From: Verrucomicrobiota bacterium
GTDB lineage: Bacteria; Verrucomicrobiota; Verrucomicrobiia; Opitutales; Opitutaceae
Direction of reading: 5' to 3'
Length of the DNA stretch: 64,000 nucleotides
Assembly: GCA_016222805.1 (NCBI GenBank)
Contig: JACRQG010000008.1
Coordinates: 124,001 to 188,000 of the forward strand
In this document: in pieces, positions 1 through 11,900 of the stretch
Numbering within the stretch: the stretch's first letter is position 1
Layout of the letters: each line of letters opens with the position of its first letter
The notes under the pieces: generated by a model
Databases searched by the model: none
What the model saw: only the letters and a program-made list of their open reading frames with translations
Told to the model about the DNA's origin: nothing
Position numbers and translations under genes: made by a program

Positions 1-3000
1 GGGATCACCGCGAGGACGGTGATCTCGTTCGACACCGTGGTCGCGCCCGAATTGTCGAGCGCCAGCGCCGTGATGCGGTAGATGCCCTCGGCTCCGGGCG
101 TCCAGACCACCGAGTACGGAGCGGTGGTGTCCGCCGCCCCCACCGCCAGGCCGTTGGCGAAGAACTGCACGCTGGCGATGGTCCCGTCGGCGTCGTTGGC
201 CGTCGCGGTGAGATTGGCCCCGCTGCCGACGCGGACAGTCGTGCCGTTGCCCGGCGCGGTCAGCGCCACGGTGGGCGCCCGGTTCGTCACCACCGTGACC
301 GTGATGGGCGCGGAGTTCGTCACGTTGCCGGAATTGTCGGTCGCCTGGGCGGTGACGGTGTAGGTGCCGGCCGCGCTCGGCGTCCACGAGGCGGTGTAGG
401 GCAAGGCGGTGGCGGAGCCGACCACGTTGCCGTTGGCGATGAAGCGCACCGAGGCAATCGTGCCATCGGCGTCGCTCGCCACGGCGGAGAGGTTGACGGT
501 TGCGCCGCCGTTGACACTCGTGCCCGTCGGCGGCCCGGTGAGGGCGACGGTCGGGGCATTGTTGCCGTTGACCGTGATGCTGAGGGTGGCGGAGCTGGAG
601 GAGGACAGGCCGGCGCTGTCGGTGGCAATCGCGAGCAGGCTGTAGGTGCCCGGGGCATTGGGTGTCCAGGTGGCCGAATACGGCGCCACCGTATCCGGGG
701 TTCCGAGACTGGTGCCGTTGACGAAGAACTGCACCTGCGCGATCGGGCCGTTGCCGCCGCTCGGGGTCGCAGTGAACGGGATGGCATTGCCCACGCCGTA
801 CTGGGTGCCCGGCACCGGGTTGTTGATCGTGACGGCCGGTGCGGCGACCGAGGTGATCGTGACGTTGACCGGACCGGCGTTGGCCACGTTGCCCACGTTG
901 TCAGTGGCCTGCGCCGTCAGGGCGAAGGTCCCCGCCTGGGTCGGCCGCCAGCTGAGGTTGAACGGCGCCGACGTCGCGGTGCCGATGGCAAGCCCGTTGG
1001 CAAAGAACTGGACGCTGGCCACCGTGCCGTCCGAATCCGCGGCATTGGCCGACACCAGGATGAGGTTGCCGAGGCTGTAGCTGCCGGCCGCCGGGCTGGT
1101 GATCGCCAGGGTTGGCGCCGCGTTCGCACCGATGGTCACCGTCACCGGCGCGCTGGTGGTGACGTTGCCATTGTTGTCGGTCGCCCGCGCGGTGAGGGCA
1201 TAGACGCCGACCGAATTGGCGGTCCAGGTGGTGCTGTACGGCGAAACCTGGTCCGGCGCGCCGAGCGGCGCCCCGTTGACGAAGAACTCGACCTGCGTGA
1301 CCGAGCCATCCGGATCCGCGGCGCTGGCCGCCACGGTCAGCGGGGTACCGACCGTGTAGGAACTGCCGGTGGCTGGATTGGTGATCGCGACCGTCGGCGG
1401 CGCCGAGGAGACGACGGAGACGGCGACCACCGCGCTGTCGGTGATGTTGCCGAGGTTGTCGGTGGCCCGGGCGGTGAGCGTATAGGAGCCGATGGCGCCG
1501 GGGGTCCAGGCCGCGCTGTACGGGAAGGTGGAGTCGGTCGCGAGCGGCTGGCCGTTGAGGAAGAACTGCACGTTGGCGATGAACCCGGTCGAGGAGGTGG
1601 CATCCGCCTTGATGGTGACCGGCAGGTTGACGCCGAGGGCCTCGCCATTGGTCGGCGCGGTGACGGCCACGGTGGGTGCCGTGCCGCCGCTGACGGTGAT
1701 GTTGACCGCCGCGCTGGTGACGACGTTGCCGCCGTTGTCGGTGGCGCGCGCCGTCAGCACATAGTTGCCGGTGGCGCCCGGCGTGAAGGAGAAGTTGTAC
1801 GGGAAGACGGTATCCACGCCGAGCGAAGCGCCGTTGGCGAAGAATTCGACCTGGGCGATCGTGCCGTCGGCGTCGCTGGCCGTGGCGGCGATGAGGGTCG
1901 GCACTCCCACCGGGATCGAGGCACCACCCGAGGGCGAGGTAATCGAGACCGTCGGCGCGCCCGCGCTGATGCCGGCCACGGTAACGTTGACCGGCGCGCT
2001 CACCGTCCGGTTGCCCTGCGAGTCGGTCGCCACGGCCGTCAGGGCGACCGCGCCGACGCCACCGGGCGTCCAGGCGAAATTGTACGGGAAGGTCGCATCG
2101 ACGCCCAGGGAGACGTTGTTGGCGAACAACTCGACGCTGGCGATGGTGCCGTTGGCCGCAGTCGCGTTGACCACGACCGGAGTGACCGTGCCGGCGGTGA
2201 CGGTCGAACTGGAAAGCGGGGTGGAGATCGAAACCGTGGGCACGTTGCCGGCGGCGATGGTGACCGTGACCACGCCCGAATCCGTGACCGTGCCAAAGTT
2301 GTCGGTGGCCCGCGCCGTCAGGGCGAAGAGACCCGGTGTCTGCGGCGTCCACGCCTGGGCAAAGGGGAAGACGGTATCAGTGCCGAGTGAGGTGCCGTTG
2401 ACGAAGAACTCCACCTTGGTGACGGTGCCGGAGGCCGTGGTCGCGTTGGCCGTGATGGTCTGCGGCACGTTGACGGGCAGGATGGCGCCCGCCGTCGGCC
2501 CGGTGATCGACACGGTGGCTGGCGGCGTGGTGACGTTGACGGTCACGGCCGGGGAGGTGGAGGAGGTGCCGTTGCTGTCGGTGGCCTGGGCGGTGAGGAC
2601 GAAGTTGCCGCCGGAGGTCGGCAGCCAGTTCACCGTGTACGGGGCGGCGACCATCGTGCCGATCGACACGCCGTTGGCGAAGAACTGCACGCTGTTGACC
2701 GTGGTGCCGGGGGCCGCGGTAACCGCGGCGGTCACCGGGGTCGGCGTGCCCACGGTGATGGAGGCACCGGCCACCGGCGCAGTGATGGCGACCGTCGCGC
2801 CCGGCGCCGCGACCACATTCACGAGCGTGGGGGCCGTGGTGAAGGTGTTGCCGAGGCTGTCGGTGGCGCGGACGGTGAGGGAGATGTTGCTGCCGATGGC
2901 CGCCGGAGTGTAGGCGACACTGTACGGGAACGTCGTGTCGCTGGCGAGGAGCACGCCGTTCACGAAGAAATCGACATTCGAGATGGTAGCGGGGGCGACG

Positions 3001-5940
3001 GCCGTGGCGGTGGCGGTGAGCGAAGTGGCGACGCCGACCGTGAGGTTGGCACCCGCGATCGGGTTCGTCAGCGCGGCCGTGGGCGGCGAGCCGGGCGAGA
3101 CCGTGATGTTGACCGGCGCGGAGCTGCCCGCCACGGCGGTGTCGTCGACGGCGATCGCGGTCAGGGCATACGGACCCGGAGCGGTCGGCGTGAAATTCAC
3201 GCTGTACGGGAAGGTCGTGTCCGTCGCGATCGTGGTGCCGTTGTAGAGGAAGCGGACGCTGACGATGCTGCGCCCCGGAGCGGCGGTGGCGGTGGCGTCG
3301 ATCTGCTGGGCCACGTTGACCGGGATGGTCGCGCCGGCGACCGGGCCGGTGATCGTGACCGTCGGGGCACTCGACTGCGTGGTGGTGAAGGTGACGACGC
3401 CGCTGGTGTTGACGTTGCCGGCGTTGTCGGTGGCGACCGCGGACACCGCGTAGCTGCCGATCGACGTCGGCGTGTAGACCACGCTGTACGGGAAGTCGGT
3501 GTCGGTGCCGACCAGGGTGTTGTTCACAAAGAACTCAACCTTGGTGATGGTGCCGTCGGTGTCGCGCGCGTCCGCCGAGAGCACGACGGTGGCGGCGGGC
3601 GTGGTGCCGATGCCGACGGTGCTGCCATCGGCCGGCGTGAGCATGGTGACAGTGGGCTTCACCGGGCTGGTGGCGGGCACGACCGTGACGTCGACCGGCG
3701 CCGAGGAGACGGTGTTGCCGCCGCCGGTGGCAACCGCGACGAGGCGGTGCGGACCGGGGGTGACCGGCGACCACCACGTGAGGGTGAAGGGCGCGGCGTT
3801 GTCGACGCCGAGCGAGACGCCGTTGTCGAAGAACTCGACCGCGGTGATGGCCGAGGACGACACCCCAGCGACGATGGAGACGGTCGAGTTGGTTGTCAGC
3901 GTCGTGCCGGCAGCCGGATGGGTGATGGTCACCGTCGGCGGCACACCGGTGGGCGGCGCAATGGTGACACCCACCGCGGCGCTGGTGGTGGCGTTGAAGT
4001 CGTTATCCACCGCAATGGCGGTGATCGAATAGACCGTGTTCACGGCCGGCGCCGCCGGCGTCCACGTCGTGGTGTAGGGCGCCGCGGTGATCGGTCCGCC
4101 GACGACCTCGCCGTTCACCAGGAAGTGCACGCTCGAGATGGTGCCGTTGGAGTCGCTGACGTTGGCCAGCAGGACAATCGGATTTCCGCCGGTGAACGTG
4201 GCCGCATTGAGCGGGCTGACGATGCTGATCGAGGGACCCGTGTTGCTGGTGGCCGTGACGGTGATGAGCGAGGAGGCGACCGCCTGGTTGCCGCTGGTGT
4301 CGGTGGCGGTGGCGGTGAGCGTGTAGCTGCCGACGGCGGTCGGGGTCCAGGTCGCGGCATACGGGAAGGTCGTATCCGTGCCGAGCGAGGTCGTGGTGCC
4401 GCCGGAGACGACGCGGAACTCCACGCTGGCGATGGAGCCCACGGCCGCGGTGGCCACGGCGGTGACGCTCTGGGTGAGATTCACCGGCACGGTGGAGCCG
4501 GTGGCCGGGGCCGAGAGAGAGATGGTCGGGGCGTTGCCGCCGGTGACGTTGATCGTGGCCGGGGCCGACGTCGTCGTGGCGCCCGCGTTGTCGGTCGCCA
4601 CCGCGGTGATGGCGATGCTGCCGGCCAGGTTCGACGTGAAGTTGATGGAGTACGGCGCCGTGGTGTCGGGCGCGCCAATGGCCGTGCCGTTGGCAAAGAA
4701 CTGCACGCTGGTGATGGTGCCGTCCGTGTCCGCCGCCGTGGCGGTCAGGGTGGTGGCAACACCAACGCCGAGAGCGGCGGGAGCCGTCACGCTCACCGTG
4801 GGGGCGACATTGGAGCCCACCGTGACGCTGACCACGGCGCTCGTGGTAAAGTTGCCGGCGGTGTCGGTCGCGACGGCGGTGAGGCTATAGGTGCCGTTGG
4901 CCGTGGGGGTCCACGCCACGCTGTAGGGGAAGGTCGTGTCGGGCGCGCCGACGGCGACGCCGTTGGCGAAGAACTGCACGCTCGCGATGGTGGCCCCGGC
5001 GGTGGTCGCCGCAGCCGTGGCATCGATGTTGGTGGTGGCGCCGACCGCCGCGTTGGATCCGTTGGCCGGCGCAGTGATCGCCACGGTCGGCACCGTGCCG
5101 GCGGTGACCACCGCGGTCACGGCCGCCGAAGTCGTCGTGTTGCCCACACTATCCGTGGCCACCGCGGTCAGGGTGTAGTTGCCCACGGCCGTCGGTGTCC
5201 AGGCGGCGGTGTACGGGAAGGTCGTGTCGGCCCCGCCCAGCGCCGTGCCGTTCACGAAGAACTGCACGCTGGCGATGGTGCCGGCCGGCGAAGACGCGGT
5301 GGCGTTCAGCGTCTGCGCGGTGTTGACCAGGACGCTGCCCGCGAGCGGCGTGACCACGACGGACGGCGGCGAACCGGCGGAAACGGAGACCGCCGGCGAG
5401 GTCGCGGTGATCCCGTTGCTGTCGGTCGCGACCGCGGTGAGGGCATAGTTGCCTGCGGAGGCCGGGGTCCAGGAGACGCTGTAGGGGGCGGTGAGGTCGG
5501 TCCCGAGGGACACGCCGTTGGCGAAGAACTGCACGCTGGAGATGGTCGCGCCGGGCGTGGAGGCCGCGGCGGTGGCGGTGACGGTCGTGGCTGCACCGAC
5601 CGGGAGGAGCGAACCCGCCGTCGGGCTCGTTACGCCGACACTCGGGGCGGCATTGACCGTGAGCGTGATGCTGGAGGAGACGCCGAGGTTGCCGAAGCTG
5701 TCGGTGACGAGGGCCGTCAGCGTGTAGGTGCCCGTGGCCACCGGAGTCCAGGAAGCGCTGTACGGGAATGTCGTATCGGAACCGACGCTGACGCCGTTGA
5801 CGAAGAACTGCACGCTGGCGACCACTCCGTTGGTGGTGGTGGCGCTGGCGTCGATGGTGACCGCGGTGTTGACCAAGGCGGTGGTGCCGGTACCGGGGCT
5901 GGTGATGGTCACCACCGGGGCGGCGCCCGGAGGACCGACC
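1..5940 (-). repeat. Second Ig-like tandem repeat ladder, at least 21 units
   Basis: It begins after the second propeller with a TITSPGTGTTALVN-type strand. It has at least 21 units, is still repeating at base 1, and is more divergent than the central array of the first ladder: cores vary from VEFFDNGVSLG to VRFIANGNVVG. No strict dimer periodicity was noticed. Confidence 0.85.
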
Positions 5941-8900
5941 ACGTTGGTGCGGCGGTCGTGGAGGAAGATGTCGCGGAAGGTGTTGGTGTCGGGCGAAGTC
6001 CGGTTGGTCGGACCATGCACCAGTCCGGCGGTGTTCTCCGCATCCGACGGGAGCGCGACCCAGCGGCCGTCGTCGCTGATCACCGGATAGATATCCGACG
6101 CCGAGGTGCTGGGCGTGCCGAGGAGACGGGCGGTCTGGTAGCCGAACCGGTTCACGCTCGACATGGTGGTGGCGATGTTGCCGGCCGTGTCGTAGGTGCC
6201 GGTGGCGTTGACGTCGCGGTCCATCACGAAGACGTCGACCGCACCGTTGGAATCCGTTGCCGCCGCCTGACCTGCGCTGTCGCCGGCGGTGAGGTTGTTG
6301 GCGAGCGAGGCGAAGGCGACAAAGCGACCGGTGGAGCTGATGCTCGGGTTGATGCTGCCGATCTGCGACCCGACCGCAGACGGATCGACCGCCTGGGCGC
6401 CGGCGCTGGAGACACTCACCCGCGTAGTGGTGGCGGTCACGCGATCATAGACGAAGATGTCGGACACGCCGTTGGTGTCGCCCGCCACCAGGTTGGAGGC
6501 TTCGGACCCGAAAGCGATGTAACGGCCATCGGCGCCGAGGCCGGCGGCCACGCCGGGATTGCGGTTGATGGCCGGCGCGCGGCTGGCGCCGTTCGCCTGG
6601 GCGGCGGCGGACGACACGCTCACGCGGATAGTGGAGTTGCCGGAAACGTCGCGCAGGAAGATGTCGCGCACGGCGTTGGTGTCACCGGCCACCAGGTTGG
6701 TGGCGTCGGAGGCAAAGGCGACATACTGGCCATCGCCGCTGATGGCCGCCTGCATGCTCGAAGCGTTGGCCACGGCACTCCCGGAGGACTGCGATACCAG
6801 CACCACGGTGCCCGTGGTGCGATCGCGCCGGTAGATGTGGGTGACACCCGGGGTGACCGTGGGAGCGGCGACGAGATTGGTCGCGGTGGACTCGAAGACC
6901 ACATAGCGACCGTCGGAGCTGAGCGACGGCTTGAAGTTGGAGCCGTTGGCCTGATTGCCGGCGGCATCGACGCTCTCCCGCGTGATGGCACCGGTCAGGG
7001 TGTCGACGACGAAGATGTCGCTGAAGCCATTGGTATCCCCGAGGACGAGGTTGGTGGCCTCGGATGAAAACGCGACATAACGGCCGTCGGAGGAGATGGT
7101 GGGATGGTTGGAGGACCCGTTGGCCTGCAGCCCCTGGAGGGAAAGGTTGATCCGCCGCACCAGCGAGGTCTGGCTGTCGTAGAGGAAGATGTCGCGCTGG
7201 GTGTTGCTGTCGCCGGTGACGAGCGAGGTGGCATCGGAGGCGAAGACCACGTAGCGGCCGGAGCCCGAGATCGCGGGATTGTCGCTGTAGCCGTTGCTGC
7301 CGGTGCTCGCCCAGTAGGTGGTCGGGAAGTTGGCGGGCAGGAGGTTAATGCGGGCGGCATCGGTCTCGTTGAACCACGTGTTGTTGCCGTTGAGCGTGAG
7401 GTCGTTGTCGACCGACTCGGCGACGCCGTTCAGCGTGTCGATCTTCGCCATCACGTAAAACGAGCCGACGAAGTTCCCCGGCAGTTTCTGGTTCCAGGAG
7501 AGCGTGGTCGTGGCACCCGTGGCGGGCACGACCGCCGTGATGTCGTGCAACGTCAGGAGGAAGTCGTCGCTGTCGCCGAAGGTCGGGTTGCTGGAGAGGA
7601 TGACCTCGATGCGGGCATAGGAGGCGTCGCCGTTGAGCGAAGGCACGTACGGGACGTTGTTCACGCCGCCGGGGCTCGTCGCCTGGTTGGCGTACGTAAG
7701 GGTCATCGGGACGATGTCGCCACCCTTGTAGGCCGTGCCAGCCGGGTAGGTCAGACCGGAGATGATCAGGTCCGGCTTGCCCGTGACGGTGAGGCCCGCG
7801 GTGGAAGTGGTGAAGGACGCCGGCGAGCCGACGGTCACGCCGCTGCCGGTCGCACTGACGAGGGTCGCGGTGACGTAATAACCGCCGGCCTGCGTCGTCT
7901 GCGTGGGCACCGTCGTGTTGACCTTGATCGAGCCGGTGCCACCGAGGCCGTCGATGGCGGTGGCCACCGAGCCAGTGATGCCGTTGCGGGTGAAGGTCGA
8001 GCCGGTGACGGTGTGGGTGAAGGTGAGGTTGAAGGTCGCCGTGCCGCCCACCGCCCACTGGTTCGCCGGGGTGGCGATCGAATTCACCGCGCCGGTCGTC
8101 GTGTTGACGGTGTTGGTAAAGCTCGCGTTGACGATGGCCACCGAGACGGCGATCGACTCGCCCGGTTTGGCGCTGGACGGGTCGACCGAGGCTCCCGACA
8201 CGCTGATGGACGGCGGGGCGGCGGAGTAGACCAGGATCGGCGCGGAGGTTGTGGTGTTGCCCAGGTTGTCGGTGGCGACGGCCACGATGCTGAAGTTGCC
8301 GACCACGCCCGGGGTCCAGGAAAGGGAGTACGGGGCGGCATTGACGGTGCCGATAGTCGCGCCGTTGGCGACGAAGCGGACACTGGCGATCGTGCCGTCG
8401 GCGTCGGTGGCGTTGGCGGTGATCGTCGTCGCCTGGGTGCTGTTGACCGGCGTGAGGTCCAACGGCGCCGTGATGCTGACCACCGGGGCCTGGCCGTCCG
8501 CGACGCTGATGTCGACATTGGACGAGGTGACCACGTTGCCCTGGTTGTCGGTGGCGCGGGCGGTAAGGGTGACCGCTCCGTTCGCGGTGGGCGTCCAGCT
8601 CACCGAGTACGGCGCCGTGGTGTCGGTGCCGATGGCGGCGCCGTTGGCGAAGAACTGCACGCTGGCGATCGTGCCGTCGGCGTCGGCGGCGTTGGCGGTG
8701 ACGGTGACGGGCGTATTGCGGTTCACCGTACTGCCGGTCGTCGGAGCCGTGATGCTGACGGTGGGCGGTAGCCCAAGAACAACGGAAACGACGACATTGG
8801 CCGAGGTGGACTGGATGCCGAGGCTGTCAGTCGCGACCGCCGTCAGGGTCGTGCTGCCGGCGGCGGCCGGGGTCCAGGCGACACTGTAAGGCGCGGAGTT

Positions 8901-11900
8901 GTCGGTACCGAGCGAAGTCCCGTTGGCAAAGAACTGCACGCTGGCGATCGTCGCGCTACCGACCGGCGTCGCCGTCGCGGTGATGGTCGTCAATCCGGTG
9001 ATGGTGGCGCCCGCCGCGGGGGCGGTGATGCTGACCGTGGGCGCCGCGGAGGGATCGATGACGGAAACCGACACGCTCGCGGAGGTCGTCTGGTTGCCGA
9101 CAGTATCGGTGGCGATGGCGGTCAGGAGGTAGGTACCCAGAGCGGATGGCGTCCAGCTCGCGGAGTACGGGAAGGCGGTGTCGATGCCAATGGAGACGCC
9201 GTTGGCGAAGAACTGCACACTGGCGATGGTTCCGGTGTTGGCCGTGGCGGTGGCCGTGACGTTCGTCGCCGCGTTGACCGGCACGTTGGACGCCGCCGTC
9301 GGGGCAGTGACTGCGACCGTCGGCGCGACGCCGGACACGACGCTCACGCCGACCGCCGCGGACGTGGTCTTGTTGCCGAGGTTGTCCGTCGCGACCGCGC
9401 GGAGCGAATAACTGCCCGGCGAGGTCGGGGTCCAGGTGCCGTTGTACGGGAAGGTGGTGTCCACCCCGACGCTGGCGCCGTTGACGAAGAACTCGACCGA
9501 GGCGATCGAGCCCGCGGCCGAACTGGCGGTGGCGGCAAGCGTGTGTGCGGTGTTGACCGCGAGCGAGGCTCCGGCCGTCGGGCTGGAGACGGCGACGGTC
9601 GGCGCGGCAATGTTGGTGATCGTGATGGTGATCGGCGCCGAGACCGTGCGATTGCCGACGATGTCGGTGGCCGCCGCCGTGAAGACGTAGGTGCCGGCAG
9701 CCGCCGGGGTCCACGGCAGGTTGAAGAACGGGATCGTGCCCTGCCCGGTGGACGAGGCGATGGTGGTGCCGATGGACACGCCGTTGGCGAAGAACTCCAC
9801 GCTGCTGATGAGTCCGCTGCCGAGCGAGGTGGCGGCCGACAGGGCGATCGTGCTCCCGATGGTGTAAGTGTCTCCGTTGCTCGGGCTGGAAACCGTGACG
9901 GCCGGGGCACCGGCGTTCGCCGCGGACACCGTCACACTGGCAGAGGTGGTGCGGTTGCCATTGTTGTCGGTCGCGACCACCGCAAGGACGTAAGACCCGG
10001 CGCTGACCGGGGTGAACGCAAAGCGGTACGGATCGGATCCATCCGCGCCAATCGACACTCCGTTCACGAAGAACTCGACCGAGGTGATGGAGCCATCCGA
10101 GTCCGCGGCCGTGGCGGCAATCTGGGTCACCGTACCCACGGTCAAGGTGGCTCCGGCGGCGGGCGAGGTGATGCTCACCGTCGGGAAGGTCGGGCTCACG
10201 GTCGAAACCGTCATGACCACGGCCGCACTTGTCGCGGTGTTGCCCGAGGTATCGGTCGCCACCGCCGTCAGGGTATGCGTGCCGGTCGAGGTCGGCGTCC
10301 ACGTGGCGTTGTACGGGTAGGTCGTGTCGGTGCTGATCGACACGCCATTGTCGAAGAACTGCACACTCGCGATCGTGCCGGTCGTGGCGGTGGCGGCGGC
10401 AACGATGGCCTGCGGTTGGTTGGCCAGCACGGTGCCCGCCGCCGGCGAGGCGATCGCCACCGTGGGGGCGTTGCCGCCCGTCACCGTGACCGTGATGGTC
10501 GCACTGGTGGTCGTGGCACCGAGGTCGTCGGTCGCGATCGTCGTCAGGGCGTAGCTGCCCGCCACGGTCGGCGTCCAGGAGAAGCTGTACGGGGAGGTCG
10601 TGTCGGTGCCGAGGAGGGTGCCGTTGGCGAAGAACTGCACACTGGCGATCGTGCCATCGGTGTCGGTGGCGGTCGCCGTAATCGCGGTCGCGACCCCCAC
10701 TCCGATCGAAGCACCGTTCGCCGGCGCCGTCACGGCCGTGGCCGGAGCCACGTTGGCGGCGACGGTGACGGAGATGGAGGAACTCGTCGCCTGATTGCCG
10801 GCCGTGTCGGTGGCCACGGCGGTCAGCGCGTAGGTGCCATTGGCGGTCGGCGACCAGGTGGCGGTGTACGGGAAGGTGGCATCGGTGCCGAGCGACACGC
10901 CGTTGGCGAAGAACTGCACGCTGGCGATCGTGCCGGTGGCGGCCGCCGCCGTGGCCGTGAGCGTATTGGTCGAACCGACCGCGATGGCGGCGCCGTTGGA
11001 AGGCGCCGTGATGCTGACGGACGGGGCATTGCCGCCGGACGCCGTCACGGCAACCGTCGCGGACGTCGTTGTCGCCCCGAGGTTGTCGGTGGCGATAGCG
11101 GTCAGATTATAGCTGCCGGGAATCGTGGGGGTCCACGACACGGTGTACGGCGCGCTCGTAACCGTTGCCAGCGACACGCCGTTGGCGAGGAACTGCACGC
11201 TCACCACCGAACCGTCGGTATCTGCCGCAACCGCGGTGATGGTGGTGGCGCTGCCAACACCGACCGTGGAACCACCGGCCGGGGCCCCGATGCTCACGGT
11301 GGGCGCCACGTTGGCGGCGACGGTGACCGTCGACGCGGCACTGGTGGCCTGGTTGCCGGCGGTATCCGTGGCGACCGCGGTCAGCGAATAGGTGCCGTTG
11401 GCGGTCGGCGCAAACGTCGCGGTGTAGGGGAAGGTCGTATCGGTCCCGAGCGAAACGCCGTTGGCGAAGAACTGCACGCTCGCGATTGTGCCTGTCGCCG
11501 CCGAAGCCGTCGCCGTGACGGTCGTGGTGGAATTGACCGCCAGGAGCGAACCAGAGGCCGGCGCGGTGAGCGTGGCGGTGGGGGCGTTGCCGCCGGTGAC
11601 AGTGATCGTATTGACCGCGGAGGTGGTGGTCGCGCCAAGGTTGTCGGTGGCGACCGCGGTCAGCGAATACGAACCCCCGACCGTCGGGGTCCACGTGACG
11701 CTGTACGGCGACGACGAATCGGTGCCGAGCGATACGCCGTTGGCAAAGAACTGCACGCTCGCGATCGTACCGTCGGTGTCGGTGGCAGAGGCGGTGACGC
11801 TATTGGAGGAGCCGACGCCGACGGTGGCGCCGTTGGCCGGCGCGGTCACGACCACGGCCGGAGACACGTTGTTGGCCACGGTTACGGACACGGCCGTGCT

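Noticed and set aside
3747-7067. 1,106-codon open frame on the plus strand
   Set aside because: It is antisense to the giant Ig/propeller gene and its translation is Arg/Gly/His-rich low complexity; the minus-strand frame has signal peptide, domains and repeats.
8200-8260. Possible boundary between two separate giant genes
   Set aside because: The frame is continuous across the junction (checked by codon phase at 8228), and the second module lacks a signal peptide or start with a ribosome-binding site.
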